From Meconema thalassinum (taxonomy: Eukaryota; Arthropoda; Insecta; Orthoptera; Tettigoniidae): a stretch of DNA of 64,000 bases. This document shows positions 20,983 through 33,429 of the stretch, in pieces (position 1 is the first letter of the stretch; each line of letters opens with the position of its first letter). The notes beneath the pieces were generated by a model that ran no database searches, was not told the origin of the DNA, and saw only the letters and a list, made by a program, of their open reading frames with translations. Made by a program: the position numbers and the translations under genes. The stretch covers positions 294,185,065 to 294,249,064 of the forward strand of contig OX336395.1 in the NCBI GenBank assembly GCA_946902985.2. The letters are read 5' to 3'.

Positions 20983-21450
20983 CTACAAACATGGGTTATA
21001 TAATCTGACAACTTCAGCAACTTTATGTTGAACGACGAGAATCTTGGAGTGCTTGCTTTTGGCAAGCAGAATTCTGCTCGAAACCTTCAAACACAGCTGT
21101 TCCAGCCACCTGTGGTCCGCCCGTGATGTAACCAGCGAAATTAGGTCAATGGCCAGAGTGATGACCTCGCCTCGCTCTCCTAGCTTCTTCTCGGATCGTC
21201 GACTGCCCTTCAGCTTATCGTGATGAATCTTCATGCTTCGTTGGCTGCCCTTCAGCTCATCGTGTTGAATCTTCATGCTGCATCCCAGTAATTCTTTGCA
21301 AGCACATTTGGTTTGCTTCGAATCTCGTTCCATTATCATTGTTTGTGAGAGCATTTCAAGATGTGAGTGAAATCTCTTGTAGTATTGTAGTTCCATTCTG
21401 AGTTTTAGAGTATCGCGTGGTTGGTTCACCGCGATTTCCATATTTGTCAA
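20983..21450 (-). other. 155-codon open frame overlapping the right LTR
   Basis: ATG at 21,450 opens a 155-aa frame, basic and helix-rich. It includes a 42-bp (14-codon) tandem duplication at about 21,205-21,288, seen as SMKIQHDELKGS followed by SMKIHHDKLKGS. The first ~60 codons lie in the LTR repeat and also exist at the window start. I do not recognise a family. A frame in an LTR could be chance, or the LTR may extend to about 20,950. Confidence 0.3.
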
Positions 21451-22338
21451 AGTGTTCTGGACTTCATTGTAGATTAAAGTGCTTCAGCTTCCCTACATAA
21501 ATGCAATTAGCAGCAAGTGATTGTCTGGTTAAAGTGTAAACCAATATGACCTCCCCTTTGCCTGACTATAATTTGCATTTTAACACGGGTATAAGTATGG
21601 TAATACCTCCGTAGAATACTGCTCTGAAGTATTAAGTATTTGCTGTTATACCGTCGTGTAGAATAGTAGTTTTGTATTACAAGCTGGGTGATATATTTCC
21701 TTCTGCCTGCAGTGAAGTTTGCCGTATGAATAAACTGGCTCCGCTCGTACGCTGTTTGTATTGGAAAGCTGCAAGTTCGCCTAGCAATGCTGGCTTGCAC
21801 GATGAGAGCTCTGCCTCACGCAAATGCACCGCCTTCTGAAGCCTCGCACTTCGCTTACTATGCGTTGCACTGTTATAATAAATCTGTTTCTGGACTAGGT
21901 CCTACTCAGACCTGGTCAATGTAGAGAGTGAATACGAGCGATTCCCTGCTTGCCTCAGGATCTCTCTTCAAGTCTCCCCCACTCTTTCTCCTTCTGTGAC
22001 GCAACTGCTAACCTCCCCAGGCTGTTGTCACGTGCTGTTACCTCTCCTCTCTTGTGACGACACACTAACGTCTCCGGATGTGCGATCCGCGCTTCAAGCA
22101 ATGTCGGCCTGTCCATTCCAATAATTCACCTATTTATTGTTTAAATAATTTATAAATTTCCATCCTTTCTTCCGGCCTTTCATAAATGTTACTAGCACTT
22201 GCTTGACATAATAAAATACTCATTCTGAGTATAAAATCTTTAGATCTTCGATTTTATTTATTCTAGATAATTTTATTCCGTCACTTCTCTAATTTTCGGG
22301 TCTTAGTTCTCATCTTGTCTAAGTCATGGTTTTAGCCA
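21265..22338 (-). mobile_element. 5' LTR of the decayed LTR retrotransposon (minimum extent)
   Basis: This is a direct repeat of 1-1,081 with scattered substitutions and small indels. The minus-strand LTR start is TGGCTAAA at 22,338; beyond it the sequence is unrelated to the left copy, which has the polypurine tract there. The inner end is not defined because the left copy leaves the window; similarity still holds at the last visible base. A polyadenylation-like AATAAA occurs in both copies on the plus strand, which is the antisense one. Confidence 0.66.
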
Positions 22339-22344
22339 TAAATA

Positions 22345-22545
22345 AATTCGGGCGCAGAACCTTCTGACAGGCCACGGCCGCTTCCTTACACATCCTTGCC
22401 CAATTTCATTCATCTTCATTCATTTGATCTCTCATTAACTCCTCTCATGAGGTTGGCGTTAGGAAGGGCATTCGGCCGTAAGAACCATCCGCCACATTTC
22501 TTGCCCGACCCTATTGAAACGGGAATAATAAGTCGTCGACGTACA
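22345..22545. repeat. dispersed repeat fragment
   Basis: CATGAGGTTGGCGTTAGGAA and GGGCATTCGGCCGTAAGAAC resemble phrases I associate with widespread insect interspersed repeats. It carries no ORF. Identity of the family is unknown. Confidence 0.3.
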
Positions 22546-22757
22546 ATACAGAGTTTGAATATTATATAGTTACGAAATGGATAACGTCAATAAACAAAGC
22601 AGAAATAATCACCATATGTCATGACATTGAATGGAAAGGAATGCGTATTTACGGATAATATTCAACAGTACTTGAAAGAGCACACGCAAAAATAAATGTA
22701 TGGATAGATACACGGAAGTGAAATATTTAGAAGATAGTAATTTAAATAAACATTTAG

Positions 22758-22760
<3 letters not shown>

Positions 22761-22794
<34 letters not shown>
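22761..22794 (+). repeat. (TACT)n microsatellite
   Basis: There are about eight and a half perfect TACT units. Confidence 0.95.
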
Positions 22795-22796
<2 letters not shown>

Positions 22797-23179
22797 CACG
22801 ACTGCTTCATATGCCAGTTCGTTGGCTAAGAGCGAGTGTTAATGCGCGGGCAGAAGCCTCGCAAATCTTAAATGCGTAGCTAGGAGGAGGGGAGAAAACA
22901 ACATGATTCATCCCTCCCAAAATATTGGTGGAGCCAATAGAAAAACGGATACAGAGAAAATAGCAATAGTGTCGGATTATATCACCACGGTAAGTTCAGC
23001 CACCACCCAATGAGAAATCAACCATAAGAATGTTGTGAATTTTGCCACACTTGAGTACAGAATTAAACATCTTTACATGTATGAAGATGTAGTAACAATA
23101 AGCAAACAACCATTACAGAAAAATAATACAGTGTGTTGCATCACATTATGTAATAACAAGTAGTTCCGTGATGGACTAT

Positions 23180-24645
23180 ACAGCCTATTTTCATATATCC
23201 TACTCATGTTAATTGCCTCTATCAATATACAGAATTTCAGTTTGAAGGTTGTGGTAGATTCGTAGATATTGAGAACTGTCTAAACATTTCAGATAGTCGC
23301 CAGGTTGGATTTTTATTTTTGTACTATTACATTAAGATTATTGTGTACGTGTGGTATTCAAACTTCAATCGCATGATTAGAACACAAGAAGTAAAAAGGA
23401 GATTTTAAAATTTCGCACAGCTGCCATCTTGTGATTATGCAAACAATTGAAATAAATTAGATGCCTGTCGGTTAACATTTGTATAAGCATTTAACGTGCA
23501 ACGTTTCACTGCACTCGGATAGTTAATTCGCGAGAAACGTTCATTAAATATTTATAATTCGCGTCGCCGCCATGTTGGATTTGTGCTCATCAGGTTATTG
23601 AAAGTCCTATAGGTGAACATATGTTCATAGCCTCTATGAACATAAGAAATTCAGTTTGATTGCTGTAAAAGATTCATAGATATTGAGAACCGTCTAAATA
23701 TTTCGGATACTCGACATTTTGGATTGTTATAGGCCATACAGTTATGTACCATTCAAGGACAATTATTGCCTAGGTTCATTATTCGAACTTTCAATTCGAT
23801 CGCATGATTACGACACAAAAAATAAAAACTTAATTTTAAAATTTCGCACAGCTCCCATCTTGAGGTTATGTAAACAATTGAACTAAATTAAATGGCAGTG
23901 CATTACAATACGTAAAATCAATTACTGTACCACATTTCACTGCGCTCAGAGAGTTAAATCACTAGAAAAGTCTATTAAAATGTTTCAAATACGCATGGCG
24001 ACCATGTTCGTTTTGTACGTTACAGGTTTATGAAAGTTTCATAGATAAACTTGTATCAGTACCCTTTATCACCGTACAAAATTTCAGGGTGATATCTGTA
24101 ATAGTTTCGGAGATGTAGAATGTCAGTGAAATATTTCACACAGCCGCCATTTTGAGGTTATGTAAACAATTGAACTAAGCTAGACTCCAGTGCATAACAA
24201 TGTGTATCAACATTTGCTGTACCAAGTTTCATTACTTTTGGATAGTTAAATCGCGAGAAAAGTCTATATAAAGGTCTCAACTTCGCTCGTCCGCCATGTT
24301 GGTTTTGTAGTCACCAGGTTTTTGAAAGTCACATAGGTGAACTTCTGGTAGTGCCCTTTATCACCGTACACAATTTCAGGTCGATATCGGTAATAGTTTC
24401 GGGATACTGCATGCTGGTGAAGTATTTCGCACAGCCGCCATGTTGGATTGGTGACACACGATAAAATTTGATGGGCACGGTTGGGGTCGGCCAGAATATT
24501 CCTATGATCTTACCGAGTTTCATTGTAATCGCTCCAGCCGTTTATAAATTAATAGGGGACACACACACACACACACCTCACACACACACGGACAAAAGGT
24601 GATCTCATAAGCCTATTTTTTCTTAAAATGAAAATAGGCTAAAAA
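23180..24645. mobile_element. repeat-built element with diverged internal units
   Basis: About four diverged units share GCCATGTTGG or similar, CAGGTT..TGAAAGT, ATAGGTGAAC, a CCTTTATCACCGTACA(A/C)AATTTCAG or related block and a TCGCACAGC.GCCAT block. They start near 23,180, 23,595, 24,015 and 24,300. An (AC)n stretch follows at 24,557. The left edge AGCCTATTTTCAT (23,182) is inverted at 24,628-24,640, and GACTATA occurs just outside both ends (23,173 and 24,646), a possible 7-bp duplication. No credible ORF. Class unknown. Confidence 0.4.
24557..24590 (+). repeat. (AC)n microsatellite
   Basis: CACACA runs are broken once by CCTC and lie near the end of the repeat-built element. Confidence 0.85.
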
Positions 24646-24649
24646 TGAC

Positions 24650-25530
24650 TATATATCAAGAATAGGAGAAATGGAGTGCTGCATTGAATCTCAAACAACT
24701 GTGCCAATAACAACTACAAAATCAATAACAAACACAACCACAATTTTGTATCCTATTTTCCAAGCATTTTGGCTGCATGTGCGAAAGCCCTCTTCAATTA
24801 AGCGCATAAATTGACGCTATTACTTGAACATGCGCATCGGGTGTCCATAGGCGAATGTCAAGCAGAGTGGACACATAACAAACTGTGCTCTATTGCACCT
24901 GGCACGAAAAAACGGCTTTAGATCGGAAGATTGTGGTGGGTAAGAACCAATCCCAATACTCTCCGACAAGACACACTATTTTGTGTGTTAATTATGTATG
25001 AAATTGTAAAATATACAGACTGTGTGAAATGCATATTAATGGGGAGTGAAAATGGACTGAGGCAGGACAGGATCTAAGACATCTGGTAACTAGATTTGCA
25101 ACTCATGGTCTTCACCATAAGATTTGCTTAACTCAAGTTTTTCACCAGCCAGGTGATGATTGCGTGTGTTCGTTGTGTAACAAGAGGTGTGACCGTTACC
25201 AGTTAACTAAGTGTGTGAAAAGAACTAAAACCATCACAGACCACAGTGAAAACTAAATAGCATTGTATGATCAAATTGTATTTAGAATGATATTTCCGTG
25301 TATTTAGTAGGTCAAGTAATGCTCTTTCGAACGCATCTTACTAAATTAATTAATTAAAATGAAAACAGTTCCCTTGTAATTGAAGCGTTTGTGGGAACAG
25401 ACGTCTATGTTTCATGTACACACAATGTAACACGGACGTTTTTCCCGCATACGCTTCAATTCTTGAGGACCTATTACGAAGTAGTAATATTAATCAAAGT
25501 TTCTCCAAATATATTTCCACTTCTTAGATC
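24650..25530. other. no recognisable feature
   Basis: AT-rich unique-looking sequence with no ORF or repeat I can support. Confidence 0.4.
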
Positions 25531-25619
25531 TCTATATATTGACAATATTATTTAAATATTATTATAATATAAGTACTAATTATTTCAGGTTGATATATCT
25601 AGATACGTTGAATCCTGCT

Positions 25620-26835
25620 GCAAGGATGATTTACGCATTAAATAAAAGTGGAAAACAACATACCAGCACAGCATCTAACGGCAAACTTACCATGAAACAA
25701 ACACCCTCTTCATGCAACGGAGCTACATTTTCGAGGACAGATAGCTTGATATCACACAGGCTAATGCATATCGACGAGAAGCTATATTCATGTAGCGTAT
25801 GCAAAGCCAAATTTACCAGCATATTACTTTTGAAGAGGCAGGCACCTTGTTATCCACAGCTCAAAGAAGCCATACTCATGTACCGTATGCGAAAGAACAT
25901 TTCTCCGAAAATACACTTTAAAGAGGCACATGCCAATCCATAGCGATGAGAAGCAATATATTTGCAATTTATGCGAAGCAATATTAGCCAACAGCTATTT
26001 CTTAAAAAAAAAATTGAAAATCCATAGCGGTGAGAAGCCATACGCATGTAACGTATGCACAGCAGTATTAACCAACAGTTACTTCCTTAAGAAACACATG
26101 CAAAGCCATAATGGTGAGGCGCCATCTTTATGTGGGATTTGTGAATCCAAATTTACCCAAGAAGCGAGTTTGAGGAGACATATGCTAATCCATAGCGGCG
26201 ATAAGCCGTATGCATGTAACATATGCGCAGCCACATTTAATCAAAGAGGAAATTTATAGAATCATATGATAACGCATAGCGGTGAAAAGCCATATGCATG
26301 CAGTGTATGCGAAGCCAAGTTTTCCCTGAAAGCAAGTTTGAAGAGATACATGCTATTTCATATTGGCGGGGACCCAAATTTACAAACAGAAGAACCTTGA
26401 ATGCACATTTGCAAATCCATAGCGGGAAGAAGCTATATGCATGTAGCGTTTAAAATAACCCCTAGCACTATAACCCTTGAAATGCCTAGGCCTACCAAGC
26501 GACCGGTGCCCTGCCATTTGTCCTGCAGATGTAGGGGTGCATCATGGTCAGTGCATCGGGACCTACGGCCGTTAATCTTGGTTTTTGTGACTGGGGCGCT
26601 GCCTCAAGGTCTACCAGCTACTCAATATCCTCACGACGCTGAGTGCACCCCACTTCAGTCCTTGCGTCAGTTTCTGAGATGCCTGTGGATGGCAGGTGCG
26701 CTACCCCAACACCAAGAGAGTGGCTGCATGTAGCGTATACAAAGCCAAATTTACCAACAGAGGATCTTTTAATTGTCACATAATAACGCATAGTGGAGAA
26801 AAGCCATTTGTGAAGTCAAATTTTCCTTGAGAGAA
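25620..26835 (+). pseudogene. C2H2 zinc-finger pseudogene
   Basis: Roughly eight C2H2 (Kruppel-type) fingers appear in series with classic linkers HSGEKPYAC or HSGDKPYAC. Clear ones include CNVCTAVLTNSYFLKKHM, CGICESKFTQEASLRRHM and CNICAATFNQRGNL. It is broken by a frameshift near 25,855, a stop at 26,257-26,259 and another frameshift near 26,365. A SINE lies inside a later finger (26,450-26,724), after which ACSVYKAKFTNRGSF and HSGEKPF resume. The fingers are very alike at the DNA level (GCATGTAGCGTATGC recurs), so they grew by tandem duplication. Parent gene unknown; lack of introns over 1.2 kb fits a single finger exon or a retrocopy. Confidence 0.85.
26450..26724 (-). mobile_element. tRNA-derived SINE inserted in a zinc finger
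   Basis: The 275-bp segment is flanked by the 12-bp direct repeat TGCATGTAGCGT (26,438-26,449 and 26,725-26,736). On the minus strand it begins with a tRNA-like head containing TGGTGTTGGGGTAGCGCA, a good A-box. The body includes GGCCTACCAAGCGACCG read on the plus strand. I associate this with an abundant insect SINE family, from memory. No poly-A tail is obvious. The duplication copy sits in the ACSV codons of one finger. Confidence 0.72.
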
Positions 26836-26839
26836 AATT

Positions 26840-28035
26840 TTAAGACATATTAACCTTCTGAGTGCTAAGTTACCAGGCAGCTGCTTGCTGCATTAATGTT
26901 AACTTTCTTCTTTCCCATGCGAAAATAAGAATTGTAGAAACCTTAAATTTTAACTTACCAGGAAAGTAAGACTTAAAATATATCTAGGTTTCCGGTTTCT
27001 ACTAAACAAAATCCCTAAATGTTACGTAAAAATTGATTTTTTCTATTCAGAAAATTCAAAATTAAAATTTTTGTGCCCACACTTGCATCACCTCCATACG
27101 CGGAAAACAGCCCAATCTAAAAATAACATATTGCGCCTTGCTAGTGGTTAATAATTATACGATTCTTTTGATCTTTAATCGCGCCGTGCTGAAAACAACT
27201 TGCTTATTAGTTACTTCCGGAATGAAAATTACAAATTCAAGTAGTACTACATAATGCCCAACAGATAGCATACATGCCCTAGATCGACTCGGTACGGAAA
27301 AAATTGTTCTTGTGTATTGTCTATAAACGGCCGTAGCATTCATCGGGTTAATAGCGATTCAGGTAAATGTCCACCTGCAATGGTAAGGTTATTCTAAAAC
27401 AAGATTTAAACACTCATCCTTGACCATATAGGCCTGATAACATTCATATTGTGCCCGTTAGACAAGAGTTTTCTGGGACCATTGGTCATAAACAGCCCTT
27501 CAAAGACCCTCCTCCTACCATCACACAACTCGAGGGGATGGATGCGTCTTACACTAGCTTCACACGAGAAAATTAATCTGGGGCGTCTTGGGAATAGGAG
27601 AGGTATTTTTAAGAAACTAGCCCAAAGAATACATCTGTAGGAAAAAGCAATACTAGGAAAGAACAAGGCCAGGCTTACGTTATAATCACACTAAATTTAT
27701 TCAAGGAAGAAAACAGATCCCTAGCCACTTAGGAGTAGTAAAATACGACTAGGCCGTAATAATCTACCCAGGAAAAGAATTAATTTGCTTCTATCTAAAG
27801 GCTAAATTAAACCTCTCGAAGTCCCATCCACAGAAAAGAATTAAAAGCAAATTAACTAAGAGTGTGACACGTGGGGCATTACAAATAGTAATTAAATCAT
27901 CCATGAATCTACGGCAAAACAAAGAATTTAAGCGTTATTTATCTGGCTATTCCTAACTGACGTTAGTTGCAAAATATAAGAAAACAGAGCTAAAGCACAA
28001 TCCTGTCCTAACGCATACAAAATATAGCTAACACA
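26840..28035. other. no recognisable gene
   Basis: AT-rich. Overlapping frames on both strands near 27,406-27,666 have no recognisable content. Nothing else is supportable. Confidence 0.4.
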
Positions 28036-28039
28036 ACAC

Positions 28040-29702
28040 AAACTGTTGTTGTTTGAGTCTTCAGTCTTTTGACTGGTTTGATGCAGCTCTCCATGCCTCC
28101 CTGTCCTGAGCTAATCGTTTCATCTCTACATAGCTCCGACACCCTACATCCGAGGCAATCTGTTTAACATATTCTAACCTTGGTCTACCCCTACAGTTTT
28201 TGTCCTCGACCCTTCCTTCCATAACTAAGCTTGCTATTCCTGGGTGTCTTAGTATGTGTCCTACCAACCTATCTCTTCTCTTCATTAGCAGTCGCCAGAA
28301 ACATCTCTCCTCTCCCACTCGTCTTAATACCTCTTTGTTTGTAACCCTATCTACCCATCTGATCTTCATCATTCTCCTGTAACACCACATTTCAAATGCT
28401 TCAATTCTCCTCTTTTCTGCTGCACCAATAGTCCAAGTTTCACTTCCATAGAGCGCCACGCTCCAGACAAAGGCTTTCAAAAATGACTTCCTAATACCTA
28501 AATCTATATTCGATGTCAGCAGATTCCTTTTTTTGTAGAAATGCTTTCTTTACCTGAGCCAACCTACTTTTTATATCCTCTTTGCTTCGTCCATCACTGG
28601 TTATTCTGCTTCCTAAGTAACAGAAGTCTCCTACTTCCTTCAGCTTTTCACCTGCCAATTTGATCTCCATAGAGGTTTCTGATTTATTTCGGCTGCATTC
28701 CAGTATTTTTGTTTTACATTTATTTATTTATTTTCATCATGAATTCTTTCCGTAAGACGGAGTCCATACCATTCAAAAACTCATTCAAATCCTCAGGCTT
28801 GTCGGCCAAGATGACGATGTCATCAGCAAATCGCAGAGTTGAAATTATTTCTCCTTGAATCTTCACTCCCACTTTAAATTTTTCTCTAATTTCCTTCATT
28901 GCCTGTTCAATGTAAAGATTGAATAGTATGGGTGATAAGTTGCAGCCTTTCCTTACACCTTTCTGAATACCAGCTTCTCTCTCATGTCCTTCAACTCGAA
29001 TGACTGCTGTCTGGTTTCTGTACAGATTGTATATCACCCTCCTATCCCTGAACTTTATTCCAATCGATTTCAGAATGTCAAACAATTTAGTCCAATCAAC
29101 GTTATCAAAAGCCTTTTATAAGTCTACAAAAGCCATGAACGTTCTCTTATCTTTCCTTATTCTACCTTCCAAAATCAGCCTAAGACTTAGTACAGCTTCC
29201 CTTGTTCCTACATTTCTCCTGAAACCAAACTGGTCTTCACCCAACTCCGTTTCTATCTGGCTTTCAATCCTCTTGTAAATTATTCTAGACAGGATCTTTG
29301 AAGCATGAGTAATCAAGCTGATTGTACGGTAATCTTCACATCTGTCAGCTCCCATTTTCTTTGGTATAGGGATGATAACATTCTTCTTGAAATCAGGGGG
29401 TACCTCACCTGTCTCATAAATCCTACACACCAAGTGAAATAACTTGATCAGACCTTCATCTCCTATGCAGCGTAGCAACTCATCCATGCCTGGTGCTTTG
29501 TTCCTGCTTAAGTCTTCCAAAGCTCTATCAAATTCCGATCTCAATATTAAATCTCCTTTCGCATCCTCATCAATTTCCTCCACCCTTTCCATTACATGAT
29601 TATCAATCTCCTTTCCCTTATACAAACTCTCTATGTAAGCTTTCCATCTCTCAAACTTTTCTTCCCTATCTGTTAGAGGCTTTCCATTTGTGTCCTTAAT
29701 AT
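28040..29702 (-). pseudogene. RTE/BovB-like LINE, RT and C-terminal part
   Basis: Read from 29,702 down, this encodes a reverse transcriptase. The thumb-side linker has WKAYIESLYKGKE; finger and palm motifs are ISLITHASKILSRIIYKRIE and DQFGFRRNVGTREA. Motif A is FVDL-stop-KAFD at about 29,115; motif B is QKGVRKGCNLSPILFNLY; motif C is FADDIVILAD. The C-terminal block LYGSETWT, then RRMMKIRWVDRVTNKEVLRR, is typical of RTE/BovB-like LINEs. It ends in a CAAACAACAACAG tail at 28,045. Besides the TAA in motif A there is a frameshift between 28,480 and 28,720. The 5' half lies at 34,236-34,797 across a 4.5-kb insertion. Confidence 0.85.
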
Positions 29703-30459
29703 TGTACCCGTTCGTCCTGGGGATGCGATGACCCATCTGCTATTACATCGCATTCCTGGAGTTCCAGGACAGAGCGGAGTTAAATGAACCTCTAGTCAAA
29801 TAAGGAATGTGTCGGAAATTCAGCTGAGTTATCGAAAAAGCAGTGGGTAACACGAGACAAAGTATCTCTAGGGCCGTTACGGGCTTAAGTTTAATAAAAA
29901 AAATGCAAATATAAATGGGCGCCATCAACTGAATTCCTAGCAAACCACATCCTTTCCGGTTAAGCCTTAATCAAGACAAGGAAAGAAAAAGGAAAATCAC
30001 ACCATCATCAGATCACAACTAAGATAAAAACAAATTTATTTCACTTTGATAGTCAGACAGACATTTTAAATATTCATCCTACCTGAGAGCATGGTCGAAT
30101 GCCAACGTTAAATTGTCATTGTCCAAAAATCGAACCATCTCCTTTCTAATCAAAAATATTTCATCCACATAGAACAAGAAGAATCTCTAAAGTTCACTTG
30201 GGTTCTCAGGATCACTGTAGCACTATGTCTTTCGTCACTGACATTTGTGATACCTGAGACCTAATTTCTCTTTAATTTAACATCATGAATGTGGATTTGA
30301 AAAAAATTATTAATCTGTCTAAACATACACATTATGATCACATATTTTAAATATCACGTAATTTATGGCTTGTATGGCATAATTTAAATGTTGAACACGT
30401 TAGTAAAATGCTCCTAAACATTGAATAATTAATTTACACTATTTACATTGTTATTACAA

Positions 30460-31130
30460 ATTGCTTGTTTGTGAATTACATAAAATTCACTGCTCATTGG
30501 TCATCATTATCATCATCATCAAAATTAAATATTTCTCACATTAATTCTCATTTCAAAATTCAACATATTCCTGTCAGAATCATTAATTCATCACCATTAA
30601 ATCATTTAAATGAAAATTATTTTCATCACTTCATTATACTTTCTAATTATTCACACAATCTTATTTTATCATCTTCTTCAGATTAAATCATCTTAAATCA
30701 TCAATACAAATTGTTTAATTCCTCAACTCAAGTTGCAATTTCTTTAATTCATCTTTCAATTAAATTTATTTAAATCCATATAAATTTATTAATCATCAGC
30801 TTCTTTAATTAATTATCACCTTCTAATTCAGTTATTCATCATCTATCCAATCATCTATTAATTTATTTAAATCAGTTTATTTATCCAATCTTTAATTCAT
30901 CCATTTATTTAATTCATTGATTTATTCCAAAATTTAATTTATCAACTTATGTAAATTTTATTCTTCTGGTTATTTAGATTTTTATTATTTCATCTAGTCA
31001 TTCTGATTTTTATTTCATTAGGTCAGATCATTAATATGCTTAAATTTCAGATTATTATTTCATTAATTATTATTCTCAGAAAATCTTGTATTATCAACTT
31101 TATTTATTTGTTTAATTTCCTAACAAATTG
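30460..31130 (+). repeat. AT-rich quasi-repetitive block
   Basis: There are many degenerate ATTCATCA, TTAATTCA and ATTTATTTAA words and a CATCATCATCATCA run near 30,500. It is non-coding low complexity. Confidence 0.6.
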
Positions 31131-32024
31131 TTTAATATGGGTTATAGAACGTTGTCTTACAGTTTATCACTTCCAAGTTATATCTCGTATTTAATTGTCA
31201 TGCCAAAAAATATTATTGCCTTCACGACATCACGTTGGATCTGACTATCCACAACGACATTATATATCCGCACTTCTTCAAATATCACATTTGAATACCA
31301 CAATTATTCCACAAAACTCCATAAATATTCAGCATACACAGCATGAATCTCAACAAATACGCTAGACTGGGTTCGACAACCTCATGTCTGCCTCAAAATA
31401 CATTAGCAATATTGCAACTATCACTTGGCAACTTCCACAAAATGCCTATCACAAACTTCACTTAACCATGTTGCATGATCTACAAAAAATATATAACTGG
31501 CTTCAAATTATCAACGCACACAATCTCCAATAACTGTAATTACTCTGATCACATCTAGACAACTTCTTAAACAATTGAAAAAAAATTTACCTTAGTAATT
31601 CAAGATCTGCTTTCAAATAGCATAAATTCTCTTACAATTCTCATAATTCACTTCACAGAAAAACACCAATGTGCTATAATCTCTCATATCAAAATCTGAA
31701 ATACTAATCTGTCTTAAAATAAATCTGACCATTAATGATTCATCTTACAAGATTCAATTACTTTAAATCCTTCTCAAAGGTATCAAACACAATTATAAAA
31801 ATCATCAAAAGCATCAGCTGTACCAGCTGTTAAACTGAAAGTACTCTCAAAAGAGTATAGCAACAAAATATTGGATTGGCAAACAAGAATTACAAATGTA
31901 ACCCTGCTAACATTTATCTTTACTTTATTTAACAAAATTTCGACTGATATGTGACTAGTAGTTCCTTGTTTGATTCACTTACAATCTCATGTACACTCGG
32001 ATGATAAAAATGAGTCCCTCAATG

Positions 32025-32155
32025 GCAAGTAAGATGAGTAACCACCGTACAATCGTATAAATACGAAAGACCTCGCCCCGTCGACTAACATGATAGTGCC
32101 CTGAACGATGGGTAAGATGAGTAACCACCATACAATCGTATAAATACGAAAGACC
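32025..32155 (+). repeat. 86-bp spaced direct duplication
   Basis: TAAGATGAGTAACCACC followed by TACAATCGTATAAATACGAA occurs at about 32,028 and again at about 32,114, with one mismatch. The ~45-bp copies are separated by ~40 bp of less similar sequence. Confidence 0.8.
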
Positions 32156-33429
32156 CCATCTCGAAGACTGACTGAGTGAATGTACCAGATAGGAATCAAC
32201 AAGTCTCTAGTTGTCATATAAAAGCGATATTCATTCACTAAAGTGAATAACATCTTAATATCTCCAAACAATCCAATGGAAAAAAATCCCTACTGATGAA
32301 TAATACACACTCGCTAGTATGCAATGAACTGACGAAGTAATTTAGATAATCAATCGCAGATCACGAGTTCGAAATACTCGTCACACAAAAAAAAACTATT
32401 CATGAAAACTATCCTTGCTGGAAAAATGTCTAAAAGACCAAACATCTGCTTAATCAAGCCAACCAATGGTGAGAATTTCGTATAATGATGCCTGCCATAT
32501 CATATGGTCACGCCATATTCTAGCAAAATTCGAAGCATATAAAGTCAAAGCCATGTCTAAATAATCGTATCACTCCTATTAGAAAAATATACATGTGTGC
32601 CCAGTATTCATGAAAATAATCGTATCAGGAAGTTATAACTCTTACAGTACCTTCTCATAATCAGCTGTTATTAAATTTCAAAGATCGTCGATTTTCCTTA
32701 TGTAATGAATTTCTCGAAAGATCGGCGTGAATATCATTCCATCCATGCAATGACGATTGCCTTCAAATCCCAAGTGAATCAGCTGGTGGACCTCCTCCTC
32801 GTCAGGAATCGAATCCATCGCTCTGTGGTGCCATCGCGTCTCTGTCTGCGTTTACTCCGACATGATGAACTTCTGGTTATCCACAGCGGATATTGTCCAA
32901 ATCCTTACGAAAAAGTTCATAGAAACAGCGGACCCCCTATTCCTCTTCTACGTTACGCCACTGTTCCATACAATGTTCAGTTTGAGTGTTGAAAGTTCAA
33001 TCTCCAATAACTGCTAAGTCTCACTTTCATAAAATAAAATTTTATATGAGAGTGTCTAAGTTTATGAAACACTCTGTAGCTGTGTTCATACTCGGTAATT
33101 TATAACACTGCATAAGAAAGAATTGCATTAATGCACGTGCTAATGTTCATCAGTGCATATGCTTGAAACATTTCATTTGCCTAAACTTGTTAATGTTACT
33201 TGGAATGCGTTATGAAATGCATAGTCGTAATGTCGCTGAAAAACTATGTTCATTCGAAGTTCAAAGTTGCAGTGTCTCGTAACTATCTGCTTTTATAATT
33301 CAAATGCTGAATAAACGTTCCAACTCAATGTTGTAATGAAGTTCAGCTTCTGTCATAATGCTTGCGTATATAATTGGAAATAACCCGCTCGGTCCTACTG
33401 CAATGCTATAATCATCTCCGCCTAAAGCT

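Noticed and set aside
24610..24652. Helitron 3' end (hairpin followed by CTRR)
   Set aside because: The hairpin is good, but no CTRR lies at the right distance and the 5' edge is an inverted copy, which Helitrons lack.
27406..27666. Overlapping 86- and 63-codon frames
   Set aside because: They are open on both strands over the same bases with no recognisable motif.
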